Translations under genes and position numbers: made by a program | Shown here: piece by piece, positions 44,601 through 54,900 of the stretch | Position numbering within the stretch: the first letter of the stretch is position 1 | Layout: each line of letters opens with the position of its first letter | Origin: Mermis nigrescens | Lineage: Eukaryota; Nematoda; Enoplea; Mermithida; Mermithidae | Length of the DNA: 64,000 nucleotides | Direction: 5' to 3' | Assembly: GCA_036768485.1 (NCBI GenBank) | Contig: JAVLUZ010000154.1 | Coordinates: forward strand, 22,745,896 to 22,809,895 | The notes under the pieces: model-generated | Database searches by the model: none | Seen by the model: the letters and a program-made list of their open reading frames with translations, nothing else | What the model was told of the DNA's origin: nothing

Positions 44601-44719
44601 TCAGTCAGTTGCATACCAGCATATAGCATAGACATTTTTTGTATTCGGCAAAGATTTTTTTTATATTCTTCGTATTGAGAGCCGAAACATTTTTCAGTAA
44701 TATCTTGCGCACTTTCCAT
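29532..44719 (-). CDS. Unrecognised spliced gene, about 191 residues
   Basis: Five exons in matching phase (44634-44719, 42869-42912, 41100-41203, 31921-32107, 29532-29686) give 576 nt: 191 codons and a stop. I do not recognise the product. The N-terminal half includes GINVDVSTYDRSVSEALKFD and MDEASKYRLKYELLQERY, which read as amphipathic helix or coiled coil. The middle is Pro/Gln-rich with KRRRAP, a possible nuclear signal. The tail has FKVEPFEQE, of the psi-K-x-E sumoylation type, and ends EEILIDAT. A nuclear regulatory protein is a guess. It lies between CDC37 and Trpml on the same strand. More exons could hide in the 9-kb intron between exons 3 and 4. Confidence 0.6.
29820..30216 (-). 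mobile_element. MITE family C
   Basis: Inverted copy from CATGATTCGGGG to CATGCTGCGCATGTCTG, containing GGCGCCTCGCGTC. Confidence 0.75.
30599..30950 (-). mobile_element. MITE family C, diverged
   Basis: From CATACATGATCTTGCGG to about CACTGTACATG. The internal palindrome is decayed (GGCGTTACGAGC). The stretch 30951-31530 has no feature that I see. Confidence 0.6.
31533..31700 (-). mobile_element. MITE family E with D-like sequence to its right
   Basis: Inverse family E (CACATAGCTGGCCGTCC ... GATACGTGCCTG). From 31701 to about 31840 a D-like stretch (CCCCCAGAATATGG, CCCACGTACATATG) follows. Confidence 0.75.
31921..32107 (-). CDS. Unknown gene exon 4: Pro/Gln-rich with KRRR
   Basis: Acceptor gcctag, donor AGAG|gttgag. 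Codes EPGANIEDRIIDCVAELPK, a Pro/Gln/Thr-rich stretch, then KRRRAPSVQKTC. The base composition is clearly richer in GC than the flanks, as in the other coding exons. Confidence 0.7.
32232..34270. mobile_element. Transposon family N, 2.04 kb, hosting a dimeric family B element
   Basis: Ends TGCTGTCCTTTAAG and AGAGGACAGCA are inverted repeats, followed inside by repeated AAAAACCCAC words at both ends. Without the B insertion (32898-33654) it would be 1.3 kb. No transposase frame recognised. Lies in the 9-kb intron of the unknown gene. Confidence 0.65.
32898..33654 (+). mobile_element. Family B element with internal tandem duplication
   Basis: 757 bp instead of about 450; flanks CTGCCAAC/TTGCCAAA. 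The stretch holding the two palindromes occurs twice (about 33000-33230 and 33290-33530), with four variant GC palindromes. Confidence 0.85.
34484..34879 (+). mobile_element. Family J-like element interrupted at its right end
   Basis: Starts GAGCCGCATTTAAGGGGGCG and ends GAATCCTGAATACGGGCCT, with CGGCTCTTCGCGCC inside. The 2.7-kb element at 34880 jumped in at its very end. Confidence 0.65.
34880..37600. mobile_element. hAT-like element G1, 2721 bp, GAGGCC-word ends
   Basis: Perfect duplication CCTATATG (34872-34879, 37601-37608). TIR CAGTGATCGGACCGAGG. Inside each end the word CCGAGG/CCTCGG is iterated, for about 80-120 bp. The body contains a broken family B copy (about 35600-36105), GCGCGAAGC palindromes near 36155 and 36530, and D-like sequence (36620-37062). 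No transposase recognised. Confidence 0.88.
37609..38202. other. Intron of the unknown gene, one candidate plus-strand exon
   Basis: 38074-38155 on the plus strand has acceptor attttag and donor AAA|gtaagt around an open frame MSDEGFYNVALHNLRIECKY. No partner exon was found, so I do not call it a gene. The rest is featureless. Confidence 0.3.
38211..38604. mobile_element. hAT-like MITE family I, 394 bp
   Basis: Perfect duplication GGTGAAAT (38203-38210, 38605-38612). Ends CACACATGCACATAGG and CCTTGTGCACCTACG. Contains CCAGCGCTTCGCGCCGG. Confidence 0.85.
38620..38830 (+). repeat. Partial family C
   Basis: Contains AGTGCCTTTACGG, GGCGTTTCTGACGA and GGCGCGAAGCGTCG; one end missing. Confidence 0.6.
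39096..39326 (+). mobile_element. hAT-like MITE family D, 231 bp
   Basis: Flanks TCACCGAC/ACACCGAC. Ends CATACATGTAACGGC and CATACATGCATG. A further partial D occurs at about 39520-39672. Confidence 0.85.
39984..40731. mobile_element. hAT-like element G2, 748 bp, CCCCGACC-word ends
   Basis: Perfect duplication GCTAGTTA (39976-39983, 40732-40739). TIR CAGTAATCGTACGGGG / CCCCGTACGATCACTG. GC-rich words ACCCCGACC / CCCGACCGGGG are iterated inside both ends. Confidence 0.9.
40740..41099. other. Intron of the unknown gene, no feature seen
   Basis: AT-rich sequence left of exon 3, nothing recognised. Confidence 0.4.
41100..41203 (-). CDS. Unknown gene exon 3: helical segment
   Basis: Acceptor ttttag, donor GAGAAG|gttagt. 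RSVSEALKFDDMDEASKYRL and KYELLQERYTAMEK look like strongly conserved coding sequence with heptad-like leucines and charges. Confidence 0.7.
41408..41842 (+). mobile_element. hAT-like MITE family B
   Basis: Flanks CCGCATAC and CGCATAGT share CGCATA. Contains GGCGCAAAGCGCC. One palindrome is deleted (CGGCGCCGGAAA). Confidence 0.85.
41843..42510. other. Intron of the unknown gene, no supported feature
   Basis: Around 42235-42283 a minus-strand stretch with a good acceptor (tttccag) and a stop exists, but its phase does not extend the gene model. Confidence 0.35.
42519..42675. mobile_element. Short hAT-like MITE family A, 157 bp
   Basis: Perfect duplication AGCTGAAC (42511-42518, 42676-42683). 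Ends CAGTGGCGGATCCAGG and TTAATCCGCCCCTG. This copy sets the superfamily for family A. Confidence 0.93.
42869..42912 (-). CDS. Unknown gene exon 2 (44 nt)
   Basis: Acceptor aaattag, donor TATG|gtatgt. Reads SCLDDGINVDVSTY, phase 2 in and phase 1 out; it joins in frame to exon 3. Confidence 0.55.
43489..43845 (+). mobile_element. hAT-like MITE family C, 357 bp
   Basis: Perfect duplication CAGCTGAC (43481-43488, 43846-43853). Ends CAGACACGCACAGCATGGG and CAAGATTATGTATG. The central palindrome is deleted in this copy (ATATGGC-AAAATTTTG). Confidence 0.92.
43998..44157 (+). mobile_element. hAT-like MITE family E, 160 bp
   Basis: Perfect duplication AATCTCCC (43990-43997, 44158-44165). Inserted in a D-like stretch within the foldback element. 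Confidence 0.92.
44634..44719 (-). CDS. Unknown gene exon 1 (candidate)
   Basis: ATG at 44717-44719 opens MESAQDITEKCFGSQYEEYK. The next residues, to 44634, are read from a leftover end of MITE family B (44636-44660). Donor AAAAAT|gtctat, phase 2, fits exon 2. The true donor could differ, so the border is uncertain. Confidence 0.45.
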
Positions 44720-44910
44720 TTTTAACGGAGTAATAAAGTCTTATTTCGCGAGTGATCGATCAGAGCCTATTTAAATTTCAGTTAAAGCCTAATTTACTGC
44801 TAAAAGCAGAAAAAAGCTGTAACGCACCAATGGGTTTAAAAACTTTTTCAAAAGAAACTGATTATTAGAAGAATTGTTCATGTAGGGAGAAAAATGAGTA
44901 CGTACACGCA

Positions 44911-45358
44911 CGGTGTTTTGTATCCGGCAAAGATTTTTCCCGATGTACAAAGACTTTTCAGGACCATCTTTGTACATGTACAAAGATTTTTGGGAAAACA
45001 AAAACTGTAAAAAGGTGTGAAAATCCCAAAAATTTTTGGCGCTTCGCACCGAAATGAGTAATTGTTTGTCCTATATATCTTTAAAATATCATAATTTACA
45101 TTTAGAATGGAAAAATGGTTCTTTCCGACGCTTAGCGCCGTGTTGAGACAATTTTCAGTAATTTTTGGCGACAGAAACCCAGAAATTAGCTAAACCGCAT
45201 TACCAAAGGTCGAAGAACTATGTTTTACCACACTAAAATCGCTACTGTACCATATAATAGTACACAAAAATTTGTATGTACAAAATGTACATACAAAGAC
45301 TTTTGGGGACCATCTTTGTATGTACGTGTACAAACGGACCTTGTACAAAAAAACACTG
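44911..45358 (-). mobile_element. hAT-like MITE family B
   Basis: 448 bp, ends CGGTGTTTTGTATCCGG and CAAAAAAACACTG. Lies between the start of the unknown gene and the CDC37 stop, so it may touch the promoter of one or the 3' end of the other. Confidence 0.88.
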
Positions 45359-45656
45359 TGTACGCGTGATATCAAGTTCAAGTAGGGCATGTCTAAAGTC
45401 TAGGGACCTCATTTACATCATAAAAACTACTCACATAATCATATAAAGCAAATCACTCCGGCTCCTTACGTTACAGTTTAATAAAGACAAGTCTCGAGCG
45501 GAAGCGGTGGCCCAATAAGACATACTCAAGTAATTATTTCTTTATGCGAGATTATTAGCGATTTTTCAGAAAAATAACATACGAAAAGTATTTGTGGATG
45601 TAACAGAAAATGACGGAAAAATAATTTCTACGTCGAAATCGCATGAAACGCAATCA

Positions 45657-45920
45657 TCACGGGTTTAGCGGCGGTTTTCTCTGACGAAGTTCCGTTTCGT
45701 TTTTATCGGACGCAAGTTTTTGCGTCGAAGCCGAATCGACTGTTGACATGTTGACTTCTTGACCCTGATCACTCGCTTCTTTAGCCTTATTAGCGTCGGG
45801 GATCCAAAGGCCAGAATCGACGCAACGCTTTAAATGATGCTGAAAATCCTCAGCATTCATTTTCAACGCCACTTCCTGAAGCTTCGAAATATCTTGCGAT
45901 TCGAAACATTCTTGCATCTG
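45657..45920 (-). CDS. CDC37: CDC37 terminal exon
   Basis: Codes [20 protein letters not shown], the [12 protein letters not shown] motif and a variable hydrophilic tail, ending TGA at 45657-45659. Acceptor ttctag, phase 0. The preceding intron (45921-46503) is almost pure A-rich low complexity on the plus strand. Confidence 0.96.
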   Translation of the reverse strand, partial: QMQECFESQDISKLQEVALKMNAEDFQHHLKRCVDSGLWIPDANKAKEASDQGQEVNMSTVDSASTQKLASDKNETELRQRKPPLNP

Positions 45921-48900
45921 CTAGAAACAATTAAAATAAAAAGTAAATTTTACGATAAAAGATTACAATAAAAAAGAATAAAACAAAATAACAAGAATAA
46001 AAATAATTAGAAAAGAACAACAGAATAAAAATAAAGATAATAAAATAAAAAGAAAGGTTATAAAAAATAGAAAGATAAAAATAGAAATGAAAAAAATAAA
46101 AGGATGTGAGGAAATAAAAAGAAATAAAATTAAAAAAAGAAATAAAGATAAAAAGAATGAATAAAAAGATAAAACTGTAAAGAAAAAATGATAAAAGATA
46201 AAAAATAAAAAGAAACAACAAAAATAATTAGCCGACACAAAAACACACATGCAAGATAAAAAAATGAATAATTAACTTAAATGCTAGGGCCAAAGTCTAA
46301 AACGCAAGCATCAAATTAGGACCAAACTCCCTGCAAGACACTTTTGCGTGTCTTATAACGTTTGCGAAAAAGAAAACGGAATTTTACAAGCTATCACGCA
46401 GGAAATCGAATAAAAAAATGAAGAAAATTAGATTTTGCAAAATGATAAGGCATAAAGGATGAATAAATTTAAATTTAAATGCAAAAAAATTATTCAGACT
46501 GACGCGCGGCAAACTCTCAAACACTTCGACGGGATCTAGACCGCCGGGGCCAAGTCGTTGCTTCCTCTCTTCCTCCTCAGCCGCCCGCACAGCTTCTTCC
46601 AGCTTCTCCTTCGCCCGGCGCCGAATTCTCTCCTTAAACTGTCTCAATTCATCCTCAAACGCATCGTGGTACATTTTATCGGCCATTTTTAATCTTAAAT
46701 TTAGAGAAAATTAAGAACTTGACAGGAAAATTAATCAAGTATGCAAGCCATATAACGAAATTGAGTACAAATTAAGCATTGCAATTTTCAAATCGTCGCT
46801 ACCTTGACAGAAGTGGCTATATCCACTTTTTGCCTTTTTGAGAAAAACGGCTTTGAAGTTAATTTGCGCTTATCCTTTGTGTAAGTAATCTTTTTTCAAT
46901 CTCCCGTATTTATATTAATATTTAAGTTCCAAAAATGGATGTAGCCACCTCTGTCACGGAAGCGACGAAATTATAGTTGTGAAAAAATTTCAGTATTTTA
47001 CCTCACTACCATACATAATCTTAAGGGTTTGAGGGGGGATTTCAACCCTCAAAAAATTTTCGGCCCCGCAGATTTCACCCCAGCAGAATTCGCAATTTTT
47101 CAAAAGTTTCCAAAAAAAATCCAAAAATTCATAGAAAATGTACATTTTTAAGCGTTTTTAGCTACCAATTTTCGGCGCTTCGTGCCATATTCTTATGTTT
47201 TGACTAAGTATATTTTGTTCAATTTGTTCGACACTTTTTTAAAATTTTTTTTACGTTTTTATGCTCTAGAAAGATAGATCATCGTCAAACACGCCGGAAA
47301 ACGATGTTTTTGATGCGTAACCACCATTTTTAGGCCTATAAAAGTTACTTTAAAATTTCATCTTCCCCCAATTCCCATGCTGTACATGTCTGTTCACTAG
47401 TAACTGATTCGACAATAAAAAAATCAAATTGTTGCAGGTTCAGGAATAACTCGCATACCATAAATTGTAAAATCATTTCATAAAATCTTATCATGATGCA
47501 AAACAGGTGCACAAAATCGCCTTTATAATTTAACGCAAAAAAATTGTAAGAATTACAAAAAGAATCATGATAAACACTAGTGTTAATACTGCATGCATCA
47601 AATATGTTAAGTTTTTCAATATTTCGATTTCACAATCACCTACAATATATTTGGCCACCCTTTTTTCTTATGTTTATCGCAGCGAGTGCGAATTTTATGT
47701 CCCCCTCACAGCTACAAACGGGACATACCTGGGATGTGCGGTTTTTTCATATTGAGAAACTCAATGTTCATTTCTTTGTTTTTTTACACTCAATAAAGAC
47801 TTAGGAATGAGTGTGTAAAGTGTAAACCGAAAAATCATTTAATCTGTGGAGGGCCAAATTTTTTAAAAATTGTGCATCTGAGTTGTAGATTACGAATCTG
47901 ACCTTAAAATTTCTTAACACTCAATAATTTTTGTACAAAAGTGTAAAGTATACGGGATTTTTCCTGTTTGTGTGTACTAAAGCCTACCAACTCAGTTTTG
48001 CATTCTCTTGAGTCTGGTTGGTTTTAAAATGTAGATAATTAAACAATCTAGAGGAACATCCTTCTTATTTAAAAAAATAGTTGTGAATAACCTGCTTAGT
48101 GTAAAGAGTCTTGGGCGGAAAGAAGACTTTCTTTTGTCAGCTTCTTCACTTAGTACGCGGAGTTATTATTATGCTGATGATTTGCCTCTCCTTAGCGTTG
48201 CACAACCCACTTTATTTTGTTTCTTAGCACTGAACATTGCTTTGTTAGTGGAGACTCAAAATCTCTTTCCGCCCAGAACACTGTAGATAATGAATTTTTC
48301 AAAATTGACCTTCAAATTTTTTACAGTCGGTGGTTGTTGAACGGTGAAGATAAAAAATATCAATCAGGCAAATGTTTTTATTGCCAATATACATGGTGGG
48401 CCAAAAAAAGGCTACATTCCGATTCAACAGGGAATAACTTCGACTGATGTAAACATGAGACGTTAGAACTGGCAAGATTAGATAGATAAAAGTGTCTTCT
48501 TTCAAATCGTGTAAAAAATCTTGGCCAGCTGCCAGCGTTTCGTGCACTACGGCTATTTGTTTACACCTCACTTTGATATTGTTCCAACCTCACAGTTTCC
48601 GCATTGTATCACATTACTGCGTATATAGGAATCCTTTTTTGACCTGTTTGACAATAAATACCTTCACAAAAATTAGGTAGCACATTTTTTAAACCCCCAG
48701 AGTGGATACGCTTCCTACAGAGTGCAAAAATTTCAAGATATCGTGAAAATAGGATGCAAATCAATGGCAGGACCAATGACGCTATTGGCCTTTAAACAAT
48801 ATTAATGTAGGGTGTAAACTAATTACTGTAGCGCTCGAAGCATTCATATCTGGCCAAAATTTTTTACACGATTCGAAAGAAGACACTTTTATCTATCTAA

Positions 48901-51900
48901 TCTTGCCAGTTCTAACGTCTCATGTTCACATCAGCTGAAGTAATGACCTGTTGAATTGGAATGTAGCCTTTTTGGCCCACCCTGTATAACTCTTTTTTGC
49001 ACATTGTTCGATCAGTTTTTCTACTTCAAACATGTTTGACTAATCTTCTATAAATAATCATTTTTATCCGCAGACATGCGCTATTTTTAAAAGTAACTGG
49101 AATGAAAAACATTTTTTTAAATATGTAGTATAATCAAGCTAGAATTTTCGCTGAGACCCACATAGTATGAATTTTTGTTAATAGGCAGGTACCTAATCAT
49201 ATGTATGCATGTATCAAAGTTAAAATTTGCAGCCTAATAATTACAGTATATTGTGTGAAAACAATGAAACATTTTAGATTTTATCTTTTGTTAACAATAA
49301 AGATAAATTATTAATTCTACAGCGTTAAAATCCATCGATGGCGATTGTTCGTACAAGTGGTTATCTCGTCGTTCTTGCATGCAGTGAGAAAAGGTTGAAG
49401 GATTTGAATCTTTTAAATACGGCTGTTTCATATTTTTTCAATGAAAATTCTTTCGGCTAAATGATGAAACTTTATGCGACTTATTGGTCTATTCAGACTA
49501 GGTAAGCTGCAGGCTTCTTCGATTGATCGTTTTATGACACTCCAGATTTAGATTTACTATTTTATTCCAGGGTCAGTATTTTATGTTACAATATGCCTTG
49601 CTGTAAATAACTATATTCGGTAAGTAAATTATATAAACTTTTTTTAAAATATCATTCGCGTAATACTTACAAAACTTGTCTACATGCAAATTACTTAATA
49701 ATAATAATTTTCATGCGCCATCTTTATCAAACCAAATCCAATATTTTTTATATTGCAAATTTATGTCTCCTGATTTTTGGAATGTGTGCGGTTCATAAAT
49801 TTTCTTAAATTATTTGCATTTGCTGGCGAATCGACCGGATTGTTTATTTTTTCCGGATTCGTCTGTGTTGCCTTGTCGACGACTTATTTTCATTGCTTTC
49901 TCGTGCATTGGTCCATTCTGTGCGATTTTTGGCGGTCGACACATCATTGCGCTAGCTTTAAATGCTGAAGTGTTTGACGTCATTTGTGCCTCGTTTGCTT
50001 TCTCTCGATGCAGGATTTCACTTTAATTAGGTTTTTAGACTAATTCTTAAATCAATCCAATGGGCACTTTTACTTAGTTTTTCCTCTGCTTAAGGTAGGT
50101 AAGATTGTCTCTGATTGCAATGAGGACACAGTGTTTAAGAACTAAATCATGCTAAAACAGTAGAATACTAGCAAGAAAAAATGCTCCGATGGAGCAAAAA
50201 AGGTGAATATACAGGGTAGTCCACGTATCTATTCCATGTTTTGTTTTGCTGCTGTACCCTCAATAGTTGCTGATATTTAATGTAAATTCAACATAGTGTA
50301 TAGTAAACATTAGAATTTAATTTATTATTATTTTAGGACGCTCCGACTATTATTTTATATTTTAAAGATATGGCGTACTCCATTTTAGAACGAGCAAAAG
50401 TTGCTTCGTGGTATGAATGGACGGGCAGCTTGAGTGATGGTCCAAAGAACATTTCGAACAACATTTAACTGAGACCCACCATCACACAACAGCATTTCTA
50501 AATGGCATAAGCTATTAACGGAGACTGGATCAGTTCAGAATTTGAAAAAAAATCGAAGTCGTTCCGCTCATTCCTACGAAAATTCGGCACGAGTGACAGA
50601 ACATTTCACCAAAAATCCTCATTCTTCTACACGTCGTGCGGCTATTGCTCTAATGATAAGTCGCACAACCATTCCAAGAATTTTAGAAGGCCTTAAGTGG
50701 CACCCTTACAACGTGCACATTGTTCAGAAAATAACCGAGGAAGATCTCACAATCATCGTTATTGGTCGGGTGAAAATCCCTAATAGATCACTGAAAAATC
50801 TTACATTCTCCACGGACGACAGTTTGGGCAGCTATTGGCGATAACGGCCTAATTGGCCCAATTTTTTCAATGACAATGTCAGCAGCTAAAGTTACCTCCA
50901 GATGCTGCAAACCCAATTCTATCCTCAACTGCAAGCTCGTCATATTGAGAACGATGTGATTTTTATGCAAGATGGAGAGCCACCTCATTGGGGAAGAAAT
51001 GTTCGCAATTGGCTCAATGAAACTTTCCCCAATTGCTGGATGGGTCGTGGGTCGCCTTCCATCCTTAACCTCCTCGTTCTCCCGATTTAACGCCGTGCGA
51101 TTTCTTCCTTTGAGGTTTTATCAAGTCACAAGTGTACACAACGCGCCCGATGAACATTGACGAATTAAAAAATCGAATTATTCAAGCTTTCAACGATGTT
51201 ACAGTCGAAATGCGCCAAAGAGTGTTGCTAAAATATCACGAACGTTTGTTCAAGGTTTTAGAAAATGGTGATGATCACGTAGAAGTCTACCATTCGTGAA
51301 ACATAGAGTTTGTCGATTTAAAAATTCACAGAATAAAATTTTAATGTCTGCTTTATAATCTGGCATAGTTTTATCATGTTTGAATGAAAATTCTTGTTGT
51401 TGTATGAAAACAAAGTATGGAATAGATACGTGGGCCACCCTGTACTTGGACTTGTTCATTGCTAAGGATGTGAAAGAAGGGGAATAAGTAAAAATTCCCT
51501 ACGCGCACAAAACCTATAAGAATGTGCCAATTAGACTTCCTCTAAACAACGCAAAAGTCGAAGCATATTCAGTGGCCTGTGAAAAATCAAGTTTGTCACA
51601 AAATATTTTTCAGTGTTTCACAATGAAGCATTGAAAAAGTTTCCTGCTTGTTAAATAATCACTTTATAATCTATATCACAAAAGCTTACCTTCCAAAATG
51701 CTCTGATGGAGAAAAGAATATTACAGTGAAATTTACAACTCTTCTTGGCCAACTGAATCCATTCTGCAAAAACAGGCATATGTACATACGTCGCAGACTA
51801 TGCTTCCATTTTTACGTTTAGAGGAAGTCTTACTGTTAAGCACATTTGATTTTGTGCGCGTAGGGAATTTTATCCTAGTCCCCTCCTTCTACATCCTTAA

Positions 51901-54900
51901 TGATGAAGAAATCCGAGTATACTCACCTTTTGTTGCTTCATCGGAGCATTTTTCTTGCTATATACACATGTATTAGGAAAGAATCGGGTTCGTGTACCCG
52001 GATCCGTCACTACCTGACGATTTTTAGCAGGACTCGGACCCGATATTCTTGAATTTGTTGTATCCAGGTCAAATACCTTCTACAACATAGGTAGCGCGTT
52101 TGCGCCTGCCTATAATATACTTGAGTACCTCTAACACCTGTGCAACTCCCTCCCCAGGAACGGATTCAAGCGGGGGCGGAGAGGCTGCCGCCTCCCCCAT
52201 TGGACAAAAAATATGGCAACATAAAGGATGGATGTTATTTGTTTGTTTATTTATTTTCTCAGCGACTTTAAAGTCATTTTTTGCTCATGGAATAGGTTTC
52301 AAAACAATTTCACTAGCAGAAACGGCTATTTTAGCATACTTTTCTTCTATTTTCAATCAAAAATTTTCGACGTATCGCATCGAATGTTACAAATGCAGGA
52401 AATCAAGCAGTAAATCGAGCTTCTAAACGTCCATCCGCCTAAATTTCAAAAATTTTCCGGCGCTTCGCGCCAGCTTCCTGGTGAAGTCAAAGAAATTTAA
52501 TGATTTTTTCGCACAAAATTGTCGAAAATTTTTCTAAAATATTTTAAACAAATTTTGCATCAGAAGTGATTTTTACGTAAAAGTATACAATGTAAAACAT
52601 CGAAAAAAGGCTATTTCGCGCATGAAGGAATACTTTTCGGGCCTATTTTTGACTGTTTTTGCCAAAGTTTGGGTACCGCCCCCTCAAGAAAATCCTAGAT
52701 CAGCCACAGCCCCCTTAAAGCTATAACGGGATACATCTGGGAGGTGCGGTTCTTAAAAGATGGATAATAAAAAGATTCGCAGTACATTTTTCCGTTTCTA
52801 TTCACACTGTATGCCCAGCTTGTAATGAACGTGTGAAGTTTTAGCGTACCGTTACAACATAAAGCGAATTTTGGTAATTTTTTTGCCGCTAGTACACAAC
52901 TTCCTGTAAATGCCTCGTACAATTCAATAGTATTAGAATTGAAAAGCATATAAATAATTCTCTAGAGTAATATTTTTTGTTTTGTGAATTTCGCATTAGT
53001 TCTTGAGGAGGATTGTAAAGAGTGTAAAAATCAGCGGGTGTAAAGACAGATTTTGTTTGCGTTTTTGCATTCTTGATGTTTCTGCCAACTTCTCCGGTTA
53101 TGAGTCTGGACATGATCTGAAGTCTTAAAATGTGCCAGGAATTAAACGTGATACGCCAGCTGGGCGCCTTTGTTTGCACTCAACTGTTATGTAAAGTGGT
53201 TTAAATCTAATATTTATTTGCCTTCAGGCCATTGTGGAGACTTAATTTTTGCATAAGCATTTATCGTAATATCTGAGTAATATCAGAATTACGAATCGGA
53301 CTAAAATCTTTTTACACTCAATGGTTGTGTAAAGTTTACACTGCAAATAAACTTTAGTTCAAGAGCCTTCCGAAAGCTTTATTTTTTTCAAAATGTTCTA
53401 CCTAACGTCAGAATCACAAATCTGACTCTTAGTTTTCTCTACACCCAGTAGTTGTGTAAAATTTGCACTATTCATTTATTGTTAAAGTGTTAAGTTTGCA
53501 CTACAAATTTATTTTGCTTTCAGAGTGTTGCAAAACGTGAATTTCAACAAATTATGTTCCGTAAAGTCAGGATTACGAATCTGATTGCATGTTTCTTTTA
53601 CACCCAGTAGCTGTGTAAAGTTCACACTGAAAATTAACTTTAATTTCTGAGCGTTGAAGATGCTTAATTTTTTCAAAATGTTCCAAGTAACGTCAGAATT
53701 ACGAATCTGAGTGTTAAGGCTAAGAACTAATTAATCTGTTTGTTTAAAAAGAAAATGCTGATGTTCAGAACAATATTGTTTTCCGCGATCTTGGACTGCT
53801 GTCATTATTGTGGCATGTTACTGTAAGTGTTTACTGACTAATTTACTCAATTATTCCTGATTAAAAGTAGGGTACTAGCAAAAAATGCTCTGATGGAACA
53901 ACAAAGACGAATATACATGGGATTACGGATTATCAAGGAATTAAAAGGAGGGGACTAAGAAAAAGCTTCTACGTATATGCATAAAGTCGCAAAACCTGCT
54001 AAAAATCAGACTTTCTCTAAGCAACGCGAAAAAAATCGGAAGTGTATTCTGCGGTCCCTGAATAAATGTACCTAACCTTCTTTACATAATTTTCAAGGCT
54101 TCACATCAGAGTATATAAACTTAATCTAAAATGAACATTTTTTGTAAATTGCTTGCAAGTTGCAACGTTGACTTGCTTCGTATTGTGATTGATAGCAAAC
54201 TAACTGCAATTGTATTTAGAGGTGTTTTATTTTGTTTCCATGAGCATTGTAGCAAGCAAACCTGGCGTCAATTGGTTAGTGCACACAATTGTTGCGGGCA
54301 TGCAAGTGTACCTATATATTGTTTGTTTCACGTAAGCTTACGCGTTTCCAACTGCTTTAAACCAACAATTTCTTGAGTGTCTTGAATGCATCGATGTTTG
54401 CTATTTCATTCAATTGGCTTACAAAGTCGCTCCTAGTAGTGATCGAACGGAGATCCGGCTCCGACTACGGCCTCCGGCTAATTCGGCCATTTTTTTAACA
54501 CCGGTGCTCCGGCCGGAGGACATCCAAAAATCGGCCGGAGGCCGGAGAATTTTTTTCGTCTTTTGCATAGTGACCGAACGTACTTTAATGCAGTCTGGCC
54601 TGCACTGCACATGCTATACTGATTTTCCAGATAATGTTGCTGTCCATTCTGTTTGTCATATTCGCGATTCATTGAACATAATATAGTATGTAACGTACCT
54701 ATGTATATATGGTCACACACAATCATGCTTCAACATCAAATATTGCCTATTGACGCTTTATTTAGGGCAGGCTATGGAGACTGCAAAATGATGACAAGAT
54801 TTCTGAGTAATTTTGAATAAAATTTTGTTGAATGTAGTCGATTTTACATAATTAACTAGCTGGTATGCAGTTGAGATGCATGTGCACTATGGTCTAGGCC

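Larger units (their letters stand above)
50150..51965. mobile_element. Foldback element hosting a mariner
   Basis: Outer arms: ACTAGCAAGAAAAAATGCTC ... on the left and GAGCATTTTTCTTGCTAT on the right; more arm sequence (CGAAGCATATTCAGTGGCC) lies right of the mariner. Same family as 53870-55335. The mariner 50212-51442 sits in the left arm. Confidence 0.75.

Noticed and set aside
45931..46250. Phe/Leu-rich membrane-protein-like frames
   Set aside because: They are translations of the A-rich low-complexity CDC37 intron.
49777..50026. Two overlapping hydrophobic plus-strand frames in a GC-richer patch
   Set aside because: No AG acceptor nearby, no family likeness, and only one of the two frames could be real; unsupported.
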